Source: Quillaja saponaria (taxonomy: Eukaryota > Streptophyta > Magnoliopsida > Fabales > Quillajaceae). Taken from it: a stretch of 64,000 nucleotides of DNA. Of this stretch, positions 29,795-42,493 are shown one piece after another. Numbering within the stretch: position 1 is the first letter of the stretch; each line of letters begins with the position of its first letter. The stretch spans positions 3,224,001-3,288,000 of the forward strand of contig CM055612.1 in the NCBI GenBank assembly GCA_029379385.1. The letters run 5' to 3'. The position numbers were made by a program, and so were the translations under genes. The notes under the pieces were generated by a model that was not told where the DNA came from, made no database searches, and worked only from the letters and a program-made list of their open reading frames with translations.

Positions 29795-32700
29795 ATGCCG
29801 ACTAATCTACTGAGACTTTCTCTCTCCCCTCAACCTAAGCTTTGCTTCAGTTACAGAAAAAACCTTGATGTTGACGGTGTTGACTTCATTCCTCTCCTAC
29901 CGGAGAAACGACCTCGCATTCCAAGACGTCGTAGCATTCTCCGGCCACATTTGGGTCCTAATTTGTTCATATCGAACTCCCTTGAAACTAGAATTCAATT
30001 TCAAGACCTACCTCTTGTTCAACGCGATGAACAACGCAAAGAGTCGCCAATTCTTCTAGATGTTACGGGAATGATGTGTGGAGCTTGCGTTTCTAGAGTC
30101 AAATCCGTCTTGTCGTCCGACGAGAGAGTCGATACTGTGGTGGTCAACATGTTGACGGAGACCGCTGCTATTAAATTGAAGAATCTGGAGGAGTTGGCGG
30201 CTTCGTATCCCGATACTGATTTGTCGGTCAATGTGGCTGAGAGCCTCGCTCGGAAACTGACGGATTGTGGGTTTCCGGCAAAGAGGAGGGTATCGGGTTT
30301 CGGAGTGGTGGAGAATGTGAGGAGGTGGAAGGAGATGGTAAAGAAGAAGGAGGAACTTCTCGCCAGAAGTCGGAACCGTGTGGCTTTTGCTTGGACTTTG
30401 GTGGCTTTGTGCTGTGGATCACACGCTTCGCATATTTTGCATTCATTGGGAATTCACGTTGCACATGGTAATCAATAATTATCCAGTAATGTTATAATGA
30501 AAAAATGGAATTGATTTTCTTGATCAAATTTAGCTTGCTTTCTGCTTCAAAACCAGCAAAAATGGTAATCATATTAAGGTACTTAATTCTAACTTTCATT
30601 CATGTTATACTCATTTTAGGGTCATTCTGGGAAGTCCTCCATAACTCTTACTTGAAGGGCGGTTTAGCTTTGGGAGCTCTGTTGGGTCCAGGACGAGGTT
30701 AGTTCGTGTTCCATTTTCTCTTGCTAATATGCGCCGCGCCCTATCATGTGAAGTTCGTGTTAGCTAATTGATGCAGATAATTCTAGTTAGTATCAGTTTG
30801 ATGAAGTTCCTTATTTCATCTATATGTGCTCTACATCTACTAATCAGCATTTCTTCCCAAAAAAACGTACCCATCAATTTTTAAATTCTATGTATAGACT
30901 ACTATATTTCATTTTTATTGTTGTTGTTTTAGCGGCCTAAAGTTTTAATCTGTAAATCGGAAAATCAATTCTAACACACATATGGACTAAATAAATAATC
31001 AAAATGTTGCAGATTTGCTTGTTGATGGTCTAAGGGCATTCAATAAGGGATCACCAAATATGAATTCTCTTGTGGGGTTCGGTTCCGTAGCTGCCTTTGT
31101 CATTAGCCTGGTGAGACCTTCTCCAAAAGCTGATGTTAAGTGACACACTAAATTACAGATTACTGGATGGTTCCTCTTCTCTTCTCTTCTCATTGTTGAG
31201 ACAATGATTTAAATTCATCTTTCTTGCAGATCTCACTAATTAACCCTGGGCTACAATGGGATGCATCATTCTTCGATGAACCGGTGATTTGCTTTACTTT
31301 CAAATATGGGCAATAAGCCTAACTTCAGCAAGCTAATGATCATCTTGGTTCATTTATTTTATCCACTATTTAATTTATCCTCTCAGTTTTTCTGATGAAT
31401 TTTTATTTCTTGTATTACTGGCTCTTTCAATCTTTTCAGTTGACAAGCTCCTCACTCAGACTGTTTTTTAGTATGCAGGTCATGCTTCTTGGTTTTGTGC
31501 TTCTAGGACGTTCTCTGGAAGAGAAGGCAAGGATCATGGCATCTAGTGATATGAATGAACTTCTAGTAAGTCAGAGTGTGATTCGTTTTTTGATTTGACA
31601 AGAAATCATGTAAATAGGATGTTTTATGTCATCCATTTCTTCATAGTTGGTTTTTTTTGCAAGTTTTTCTATTTGTTCCGTTCTTCCTTGCACACTTACT
31701 CTAATTTGGAGAAAGGTTCCTGCAAATTTATATTTTTAAATGCTTGGAATACATTAGATTTTTCTTACATTTGCCACTGATTATTTTTCCTCTTATGTGT
31801 AAGATTTAGCTTCAAGTACACTTTCAACTTTATTAATAAATAATGTGGCTACTTTGGACATTTTTTTTTTTTTTTTATGATGGGTTTAATAATCTACCCT
31901 ATTTGATGGTGGTGGATGTTTTGCTAGTCACTGATATCCACTCAGTCAAGACTTGTAATCTCCTCAGAAGGTGCTCCTGCTGCGGACAGTGTACTTTGTT
32001 CTGATGCAATTTGTGTTGAAGTCCCCACAGATGATATCCGAGTTGGCGACTTTGTATTGGTATTGCCGGGAGAAACTATTCCTGTAGATGTAAGCCTTTC
32101 TGATTGTATGAAAGTTTGTATTAACGCTAAAATACGGAGTGCAATTAAAACTCATTAAAATGCATCAATTTTGACAGAGCATAATTTCTATCAATTAAAT
32201 ATCCACTTGCTAAGATTGAATTTTAAATTAGTGGCTCAAGGTGCTACTTGGCTATAATAACATTTTTTAGCTAAACAGGAATTTACATCTATTTTCATTG
32301 AAATTGAAAAGCCTACCTGATGTCAAAGATATTTTGTATGTGAAACTTGGTAACTCATGTCAATTTTTTCGCTGATATTAAGAGTATCTGCATAGGGCAT
32401 GGTGATTTCAGGAAGAAGTGTCGTGGATGAATCCATGCTCACAGGAGAATCACTTCCGGTATTTAAGGAGAAAGGCCTCACAGTCTCAGCTGGTACTGTA
32501 AACTGGGTATGTTTTTTATTAGACTCATAGTTAATATGTATAGTGTCTGCTGTGATATGCCAAAAACGTCACTCATTACAACCTTGTTTCTCTATGCCTT
32601 TATATCTACCCACTTTTTCATGTATTTGAGTAGATATATCACATATCTGATTGTTGCTTATCTTGAACTGTCAAACGCGGGTGGAATTTACCCTTCTGAA

Positions 32701-35700
32701 TTATGTCATTAGCTTTTGATACATTATACATACATGACGAAAGAGATGAAGACTCATATTTTGTTTGGCATTTAGTTTGTCACCTTGTGTAATCACATTT
32801 CAGGCTAATTTCAAATGATCATGCCATAAGGTTAATTTTTCACACATTCAAAATTGTTTTATTTTATTTTATTTATTTATTTAAAAGGAAAAGAAGCTTT
32901 ATAGAGAAAGAAATGAGAAACTCATTCAAAATTGTTTGTGCTAATATTTTTATTTTCTGTTGTTTGATTGGAAATGCAATTTTTGATCTATTTCAGGATG
33001 GTCCTTTAAGGATTGAAGCTTCTTCCACGGGGTCGAACTCAATGATATCCAAAATTGTTCGCATGGTTAGTATAATTTTACTGTGATGGATGAACAGGCC
33101 AGAAAATTATATTGTTGTGGGAAAGGGATATAATTAGATTTTTGGATATTGCTGGTAATAATAAATTTTCTGCACGACTATTAGTATTACCCAATAAACC
33201 TAATAAGTGCCAAGGATATTCTGCATTTGTTTGTTACTTAATTGCATAAAACTTATATGTGGGGAAATAAGACACGTGTGTCTATGTTTCTCCTCTTAAT
33301 GTAATTTCTTTTCTCATCTGTATGGTTGTGTTTTGAACTCTAGTATGCCAGTTTTGAACCACTTGCAATGTACTCTGCTATGACTACTTGAACTTGAAAA
33401 ACTTGGTGTTAGAGACTTTATGAACTCGTGAATAACATGAGAAGCCAAGGATCAGTTTAAACATGAGTTTGCTTGAATAAAATTATCTATGTTCAATGAC
33501 ATAATATATGAAAGAAACATGTTTTCACTTATAGCAATAGTTTCTGTAAAATGTGAAAGTCAAAGGTTTATACTTGCAGGTTGAGGATGCTCAATCTCAT
33601 GAAGCACCTGTTCAGAGGCTAGCAGATTCCATAGCTGGGCCGTTTGTATACAGTGTAATGACTATGTCAGCTGCAACATTTGCATTTTGGTATGTGTTTT
33701 GCTTGACTTAAGTCATGGGAAACATGCATGTCATTAATCCCTTGTGGGATTTATGTCCAACACATTGGATGATGACAGATGACAAATGACAATAATTACT
33801 TTTTCCAATGTAACCCAACTAAAAAATTTTAATGTGTTTTTTATTTATTAAAAACAAATTACTTCTGTTTTATGTTTTATCTTGTCAGCTATTTTATTAC
33901 ATCTTTTTGCATTCATATCCAGGTATTATGTTGGATCTCGCATTTTTCCAGATGTTTTATTCAATGATATTGCTGGCCCAGAAGGAGATCCTTTGCTTTT
34001 GAGCTTGAAACTTGCTGTGGATGTCTTGGTAATTATAGTAAAGTTGTAGTGCATCAATTAGTAATTTCTGATCCAACTGTATGGCTGAAAAAGTCAAAAG
34101 CCATCTGGTGACTTTTCATGGCTGTAATCCATAGTTGATTAAGACATGCTGGAATATAAATAAGACTCCTGATGTCAAAGATCAAGACACTGAAGAATGA
34201 AACTATAATATGCATCTTACTAGTTGTTAGGCATTCAAGAACAACCTTCACTTAGGGCATATCTGTCCATTGTTCAAAACTCAGAAATGATGCGATGAGC
34301 CAGTGTTAGTGATGCAATCCATCTGAAACTGACTGTAAGAGAAAGAGACAGAGACATGGAGTGGGTTCCTCCCTGCCAAGTCAAATCTCTGTTTATTTTT
34401 TATAGATAGGAAAACTGATGATTTATTCAGGAGTATGTGTTATGTTCATCGCTTTTTTATCTGTTTAATAAATTATTCTACACTCTGCTTCGCAGGTTGT
34501 TTCATGCCCTTGTGCATTGGGTCTTGCCACTCCAACAGCAATCCTAGTTGGCACATCGCTTGGTATGATATATAATAGATTTTGGTATTTAAAAACATAT
34601 CTTATAATAATAACTTGACCAAAGTTTCAAAATTAATAGGCAATAGAATCACACTACTCGTAGTTGTCCAATGTTGATCTCGCTTTCTGGATATCTGGTT
34701 TTCCTCCCTGTCATCCCCTTCCCTCCTTCCTTGAAAGGGTAGTTACTGGCAAGTTGAGAATATGCAAATATATATTATCTACTAGTTTGTGGATTATTCC
34801 TAACATGTGTTAAAGGGAATTATGGCTGGTATTTTAGAGTCATTGTTGCTTATTTTCCTTTATCATGCCCCTAGTCTTTATTAAGAAGAATGCATAATCT
34901 GCCTGTTGAAAAATGGGCAGGAGCAAGACAAGGACTTCTTATAAGAGGAGGAGACGTGCTGGAACGCCTAGCTGGAATAGATTATGTTGCTCTAGATAAG
35001 GTGAATATACACTTATAGAATATTCTCTCCCCCTCTTTCTCTTTCTCTTTACACGAACACACATCCATCCATTATCTATCATACTGTCCTGCGATCTCTC
35101 TATTTCTGTCTTTCTATTTCCTTGTCATGCAATGACACCCAGATGAAGTGACTTGAAGTGTTTGAGTAAATGTAAAATAAATGTGAATTAGTATATTGAT
35201 ATTTGAGAATTCTAATATGCATATTTACCATACTCAACTCTCAGACAGGGACCCTCACTGAAGGAAAACCAGTTGTGTCTGCTATAGCTTCATTTGTATA
35301 CGAAGAATCAGAAATTCTACGGATTGCAGCTGCAGTCGAGAAAACAGCATCACATCCAATTGCAAACGCAATCATAAATAAAGCAGAGGCCTTAAAATTG
35401 TCTATTTCAACCACAAAAATGCAATTAGCTGAACCAGGTTTTGGAACCTTAGCAGAAATAGATGGATGCTTAGTTGCAGTTGGTTCTTTAGAATGGGTTC
35501 AGCAACGTTTCCAGAGAAGAATGAACCAATCTGATGTGATGAATCTAGAACACGCTCTGATGAATCAATCATGGAATAAGACTTCTTCTGACTGCTCAAA
35601 AACCATCGTCTATGTTGGACGCGAAGGGGAAGGCATAATTGGTGCAATTGCCATATCCGACAGTTTGCGCAATGATGCTGAATCTACCGTAACTAGGTAA

Positions 35701-38174
35701 ATTCATCCTACAAAATGCTTTTGTGATTTTAGTTATATTAGTACATTTGGCCCTATAAGTTTTCCTCCATTTTAAACACAAAACCCTCTTTGCCAAAAAG
35801 GTGTTCAATTTATCTTCCAAGTATAATGTCATTCCATATGCAACCAAATGTTAGGGTTCCCTTGAATCAAACCACCGTAGGAATGCAAACATTATTGTTT
35901 TGCTTTTTATTATCTTTGAGCTTAGTCATTTTTGGTGGTAAAGGTATATTTGTAATTTTGTCTGTCTATGTTGGGCCTTTTGATTGCCACTTCACTGTGG
36001 GAAACAGAATGACAGGTCCTCAAAAGTTTACCAAGTTCAAATCTAGACTTCAGTATGTAGATTTTTCCTTCACACATGGTAGCATTAGCACTGGTGGGTG
36101 TGCTTACTGGATAAGTAGGACGGTTACCAAAAGAGGCGAGAGTGTGTAGATTGTGGACTCAATTTGATTGTTTACCACATTCTTCTGGGTAGTTTTTGCT
36201 AAATCAGTTCATGTTTCTATTTTTATCACTTTGATTCCATTTAATAACTTTGTTTCCTTTGATGGAAGACTCCAACGTAAGGGTATCACGACGATTCTCT
36301 TATCAGGAGACAGGGAAGAGGCAGTGGCAACTATAGCAGAGACTGTTGGAATAGGAAGTGAGTTTGTCAAAGCATCGTTATCACCAAAGCAGAAATGTGG
36401 AGTTATTTCAGCTCTAAAAGCTGATGGACATCGTGTAGCAATGGTATCTTCTTCAGACATTTTAATTATTTCTTTACCAATTTTAATTTAAACATGGGCA
36501 GTCTGCTGTAGCAAAGCTGTGCCAGATTTCTTGGATGATTGTAAATATGATCATTTTTGGCTAAATGTTACATGCATTTGCAATAATATGCAATTGAGTT
36601 GGGCTTTGTTTTGTTGTTCAAACTTCTTAGTCCCTGGTGATATTGATAATGCTGTTCATTTATTCACATCGAATGGCCATATATCTAACTAACTAAATAG
36701 CTTTGCTGTATCATCCAAATTGAGGATTGTCCAACTTACCTGTATCAGTTGTAGATTTGTATGTTTATTCCTTAACATATTTGGAAACAATCAGAAATTA
36801 CATTCTAATAATCTTTTTAACTTCTTTTCTCTAAGGTGGGGGATGGCATAAATGATGCACCCTCTTTGGCTCTTGCCGATGTTGGGATTGCTCTGCAGAT
36901 TGAGGCACAAGATAATGCTGCATCAGATGCAGCCTCCATAGTACTGCTGGGAAACAAACTTTCACAAGTATGTTTTAGTTAATATAATATCATGTCTATA
37001 TTTTTAATATGCCGACAATATAGAGTGGAGTGATGGTTTCTTTTCTTTTTTGTTCTGTGACTAGAAATGTGGAGTGATAGATCTTATGACGTAATGTAGT
37101 TTCTGAATCTTTTGTTTCCTTTCTTCTCAATTTGTAGAAGTATAAATCCATTTACTACTGTTGTTATACTTAAAGCTGCATAAAATCATTATCGTCAGCT
37201 ATGTTCTGCTTTGATCAAGTACCGTACAAGCTGGAAACTTTAATCATAATTTAATATATTCAGATTATATGCCCACATTCTGCTATATTTCTGGAAATAT
37301 TATTTATTTAGAGATAAAAAATAGAGACACGCAAGCAGTGAAAACAGGAAGAGAGAGAGAAAGTGCTTCACCAGGTACAGTATGCAAGATACAATATTAC
37401 AACCTCTAGAAAGTTAGTGAAAACTAATGCTAACTGAGCGTTTCTGAGTAATTATCAAGGATTGATGGTTTACTTACTAATCCTGTATCTTGGACTCTTC
37501 TCCTGATGGTAAATTTATTTCGATTTTCTAAACAAGTCTTTATTAAATATCAATCTAACTTTTAACAATTTGGAATGGGATTGAGCCTTCTAGAATTGAA
37601 ATTGCTTCTAGATACAGTTTTGAATTGAAGTCTTCTCTTGTATATTAAATAGTAAAAAATAAATAAAAAATGATATTCTCAAATACTGTGTATAGTGCAT
37701 ATATTTCCAAACACCAAAGAAATGGTTCTCTGTCTAATTAGTTTTACTGGCATCTACTCTGGCAGGTTGTGGATGCTCTAGATCTTGCACAGGCAACAAT
37801 GGCAAAAGTCTATCAGAATTTGTCATGGGCAGTAGCTTATAATGCTGTTTCCATACCAATCGCCGCCGGTGTATTACTTCCCCAATTTGATTTTGCTATG
37901 ACACCTTCACTTTCAGGTGATAAAAATTCCGTTAGTCATTTACTTTTATATATAATCCCTTGGCTGCAATAGCAAGGGAAACCAAATTCTTCATTATCTT
38001 CTACACCATTTAATGTTTGTTGCAAGTATTTTTCTTGTTTGAAGAATAACTTCATTTATTAACCTAATGTCATATTTGACAGGAGGATTGATGGCTTTAA
38101 GCTCCATATTGGTTGTTTGCAACTCATTGGTTCTACAGCTTCATGGATATGACAAAAGCAGAGGTAGCAGTTAG
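29795..38174 (+). CDS. PAA2: Thylakoid copper-transporting P1B-type ATPase PAA2/HMA8
   Basis: Pumps copper across the thylakoid membrane to supply plastocyanin in the lumen. Exons: 29795-30467, 30620-30697, 31013-31110, 31230-31283, 31479-31565, 31928-32089, 32396-32506, 32997-33065, 33580-33689, 33923-34028, 34496-34562, 34921-35000, 35245-35696, 36269-36443, 36836-36967, 37766-37916, 38083-38174. They join in frame to 898 residues (883 in Arabidopsis). An Arg/Ser-rich N-terminus suits a plastid transit peptide. The metal-binding motif GMMCGAC (Cys95, Cys98) follows, then LTGES at 399-403, the ion-path CPC at 520-522, the phosphorylated Asp564 of DKTGT, the HP pair at 602-603, and GDGINDAP from 776. 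DKTG is split by intron 12. All catalytic motifs are intact. The Arabidopsis protein is degraded by Clp when copper is high, and nothing in the DNA shows a copper switch. Confidence 0.96.
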
Positions 38175-41100
38175 GCTAGCTGGAGCACATTGTGAGCACG
38201 CCACAGGTAAATATTCTCCAAGGTGGTTCTGCTACTACATTCGGGTTATCCACTTAGGTCTGGTGTGTATAATGAATGTAAACTTATTCAACCTAAAAGG
38301 AAAAATCATATAGATTTAACAAGCCTGTATTTTTTTAAACTCTATACTTAATTAAAGAGTTAAATCATTCTTTGGAATGATAGGAGGTAAGAACACAAGG
38401 TTCCTTTAAAATGGAAAATACCGAGGTGAAATTGAAAATAGTGTAACTAACGGAAGTATCAAGCAGCAAAAGTCTAAACCCAACTTATTCTTTAACTTTT
38501 CTAAATAATTCCTTTCCGGCCTTTGTTACTTGTCTAGCTTCAAGTTATAAAACTAGTAAACATTTCGATTTTGTTCCAGAGAATGCATAATCTGAAAAGC
38601 AACCATGACATTATCAGAAACCAGTTTTTATGGAATAAATAAATAAATAAACACACTTTTTGAAAAATATTGAGAAGAATTTTAGTAATCTTATTGTTTT
38701 CTGCTTGCATAAGATGATAGCAATTCTGGCGCTATTAAGCCGAATGAGAATCACATATGGTGAGAAGGGTGGAATAAGGCCCTTGGTGTAAAAGGCTGGA
38801 CAAATTGTGAACCCAAGGTCCATATTAAAGCATTTTATCCAAAAGCTCTTTTATTTTGTAATTTAATTTTTATTTTTTATGTTTAAATTGTCAGCAGGTG
38901 AAGGACTATTTTCTTCTTGCTAAAATATTGAGGCAAGAATGTTGACCTGAAAAGTTGAGAATCTGGGATTGAGAATAAAAATTTGAATAAACATTAAATA
39001 ATTTTTTTTGAAATAAATAAAAAGTATAAATCCCACTACTATATTTAAAGTCTAAAGGATAATTGTGTTCATTTTCACGTTGTATTTAATGGGCGAAGAA
39101 GGAAGGTTCCAAATTAAAGCATGAAGTTTCATAACTTGAGACTAAGTATCTCTAAAATATGTGATATTATGCGAATTAAATATCAGATTTTTTTTATAAA
39201 AGAAAAGTTTGGTGATACTGATCAATTAAATAAACATTAAATTGCAAATTCTATTTTCCTTTGCTTCAGTGAATACATCCTTACATCAATGCATTTTCAA
39301 AACCATGTGTTTTTTTTTAGTATAATAATTTATTGGGACTGAGGGATACTATTCTTGTGGGCCTCTTTGTTACATATTATAGAAACAGCTGAAGCCTAAT
39401 CCATCTTATAATAGTAGTATTAGATAAGAGTTGTTTTGTTATCAAATAAATGGGGTCCATCAAATCTTAAATACATACATTTAATGGTCACGTGATCGAG
39501 AACAATTATAGTTGAGGGGACCTGCATACCAAGACGCTTTGCATGTGACTCTTGGGCCAGACTCCCCCCTCCCTTTCTATTCAATTTCAAGCATTTCATT
39601 TTCATTGTCACAGTGCACTTGTCTTTTCAATAATAAGATCACCTTAGAAACCTCAAGATAGAAATAGAACACTGCATGCTTTATTTCATTTCTCCAATTT
39701 AAGTCTTGTCAATTTTATTTTAAAGTTTTACATCAATTATATATAACTTTTTATGTGAAAACAACATTTAAACAATAGACAATGCCTCCAACATGGATTT
39801 TAATACTCTCGTTTTAACTAATTAGATTAAAAATATGATCGTCACTCATGCCTTAGTAATACCACTTAAGCTTACAACTTATTCACAATCAATAATTTAA
39901 AAAAAAAATGCAAATGCCATTTACAAACTAAAAAATAATTTCATCAGTTTTAAATATTATTTTGTATGAATATTATTAGGATTTTATTAATGAGTATTTT
40001 AAAATATTTTTAAAAAAATGATATTTGAATAGAAAAAATTTAATAATTAGTTAAACACCATTAAAATTATTTTTTATTTTTTACTAACACATTTCGACAA
40101 AAAAATTTATTAAACCTTACAATATCTGGACGAATACAATTGTTCTTATTAAGTTGGACAGAATGGTGGCCCTCATAATGCGTTGTAAATAGTATTAGGG
40201 CCATTACCATTAATAAAGGTCACAAGGCCGGTACCACGTGGCTGAAATGTGATGTGGGGTCCGATGAGAAACAGAATTGGTTTCTTAATCAGGGGCATAC
40301 TCTAATCAAGGAAACATTACGCGGATTAACAAAGTGCTTAGAGTCTGTTAGTTAGTTATGAAGCAAAATTACAATAACAAACAAAAATACAGGTAAAGAC
40401 AGTTATTCGAAATAAGCAAAAATTAAAATTATTTTTCTAATATAAATTTATAATTAAATATTTACATGCAGATGTGAAAACGACCTTTGACTGCAACGTT
40501 AACGGCGTCAAAAGGTCGTCAAAGGGATTTTGGGTCAAGCTCTTTTGGTAATAAATGGGTCCCACAGGTATCATCAGGGAGAGGAGTCAGATTCTGAGAG
40601 CCAGACAGGAGGAGACGAGACAAATGACCTTCCCGAGGTGAATAAAAAAGAGGGTAACTTTTTCTCCAAAAGTACAATTAGGCTTGTGGGCCCTACTTTT
40701 ATGCACTTAAATATAATTATACCTTTGACCTTAGGGGTTCATGCAATTACCAGAATAGCTATATTTTTCTTATGGAGCTAACCAATAAAGTGAACTTAAA
40801 ATAGTTTTTTAATATGAAATTATTATTTTTTTAAATGAAGCTATTTTTACTAAAGTTAATTTTTCATCGAGCATTATTTAATAGGAATGAATCTTATATT
40901 TAAAACTTATTCTTTTTGTCAATTAGAGAGTTATTAGTTAAAGAAAAAAATATTGTTAAATACTATAACTTGTAAAGGAGGAAATGTGAAAATAATAATT
41001 AAATATTGAAATAATCCAAAAATGAATTAATTAGAAATTGATAAAAGAACATGATAATTTTTTGATTATAGTAATTGAATATATATATATATATATATGT

Positions 41101-42493
41101 GATTTAAGTACATAAATCACACATGAAGTGAGATTATTTTTGTAATATTGAGTTATTTGGAAAGACGTAAAAGCTATAACATAAAAATATCTCATTTTGA
41201 TCAAATTTGTTTGTTAGAATATAATTTAATAATTGGATAGAAGTCAAAAGAAGGACATGAAATCTATATCAATATACAACATTTTGATTAAAATTAAGAA
41301 TGTTAATTATTAAAGACACATGTTATTTTTTACTAACAAATATTCGATACATTAAATATAAATTCAATTAATTTAACTAACTCTAATAAGGAACTTAATT
41401 AATTGACTAGTTTAACAAAGAAACTCACAACCATCATGAAAATTTTCTTTCATACTTTGTTTGGTAGGAAGGGAAATGGAGAAAATTCATAATCATCATG
41501 GATTTTGTCTTTCACCCTTCCGTGAAATTTGCAAGCAAAAGCAATAGTAGTATTTTTTTTTTTTTCCTCAGAAGCAATGGTAGTAATTTACACAGGAAGA
41601 GAAGTTTGTAAAAAGAGTAACTTACAACTACCAAACACTGGGTAGAACTAGAAAACGAGATATAGTAAACGATAATGATGATAGGCCAGGAAGCATGAAC
41701 ATAATTACGAGAAAACAACAAAATACCATTTAGAATTAGAGGTTATGCTCAGAGAGTGAAAGAGAGAAGCGGTCCTTGTCAGCTCTAATGGATTACCTTA
41801 CATTACCCCTTACTCTGCAAACTTTTCCAGCAAACCCAAAGAGAAAGTGACCCCTTTAATCTTTATTATTCACAATGGCATAGCTTACAGTACGTAAGAG
41901 AGAGGGAAAAAATGTAAAAAGGCAAAAACTTTGAGAGATAGAGAGAAAGAGAGGCAGTGTAGTTGCAGGTTTTGAAGCAGAGCTCTGGACCTCTGGCAGA
42001 TGGTTTTTAACTTTATATGTGAAATAATTCTCTCTATCTCTCTCCCCCATTCTCCCTATCTTTGTTTCTCTCTCTGGCTCTGATAGTTGTAATTAGAGGC
42101 TTAGAGCCCTATGTGCCAGAGCGATGTGATTGAACAAAGGAAAAAAGCTAAGCTCATTCTGGTCCATATACCACCACCCCAGAAAAAATTAAAGTCCAAA
42201 TCTTAATCACGAAAAAAGGAAAAAAGAAATGGGGAAGACGCAGAAGAATTCTCACTGACCCAAACTCACCTTCCACTCTTATCTTCGACGGTGAATGCAT
42301 ATAAAGCATCGTTCCTTCTTCTACTTATGAGTGTGTACGGTCTTAATGTGGTCCAGAGTGACTAGAAACTAGAGCTTACAGTGTGTTTGAAAAGATTTGT
42401 CTGGTTTCTTTCAAAAGAGGTTGAAACCTCGTTTTGACAGAGGTTTTTGATGCGTGAAATTTTGTAAGCCGAGGTCCACTGGAAAAGGCAGTT
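38175..42493. other. Spacer and ERECTA upstream region
   Basis: About 4.3 kb. The first part is PAA2 3' sequence, and the rest is AT-rich with (AT)n at 41080-41099. A G-box CACGTG sits at 40235-40240 and a W-box cluster at 40480-40538. The 83-codon frame at 40530-40781 has no recognisable domain. The final 600 bases, rich in GA/CT tracts, are the likely ERECTA promoter and leader. Confidence 0.5.
40480..40538. promoter_or_regulatory. Inverted repeat and W-box cluster
   Basis: The arms 'acgacctttgac' (40480-40491) and 'gtcaaaaggtcgt' (40507-40519) are reverse complements apart from one extra base, around a 15-base loop. Together with two more sites to 40538 there are four TTGAC cores in about 60 bp, of which TTTGACT and GGTCAA fit the WRKY consensus TTGACY. 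It lies 2 kb upstream of ERECTA. Function is inference. Confidence 0.5.

Noticed and set aside
30505..30702. Independent small ORF
   Set aside because: It is PAA2 exon 2 plus flanking intron, read in the frame of the exon.
35790..36149. 119-codon open frame in PAA2 intron 13
   Set aside because: It lies wholly within an intron, contains no recognisable domain and breaks no splice logic.
40530..40781. 83-codon open frame upstream of ERECTA
   Set aside because: No recognisable domain. It overlaps the W-box region, and the second half reads like random AT-rich sequence.
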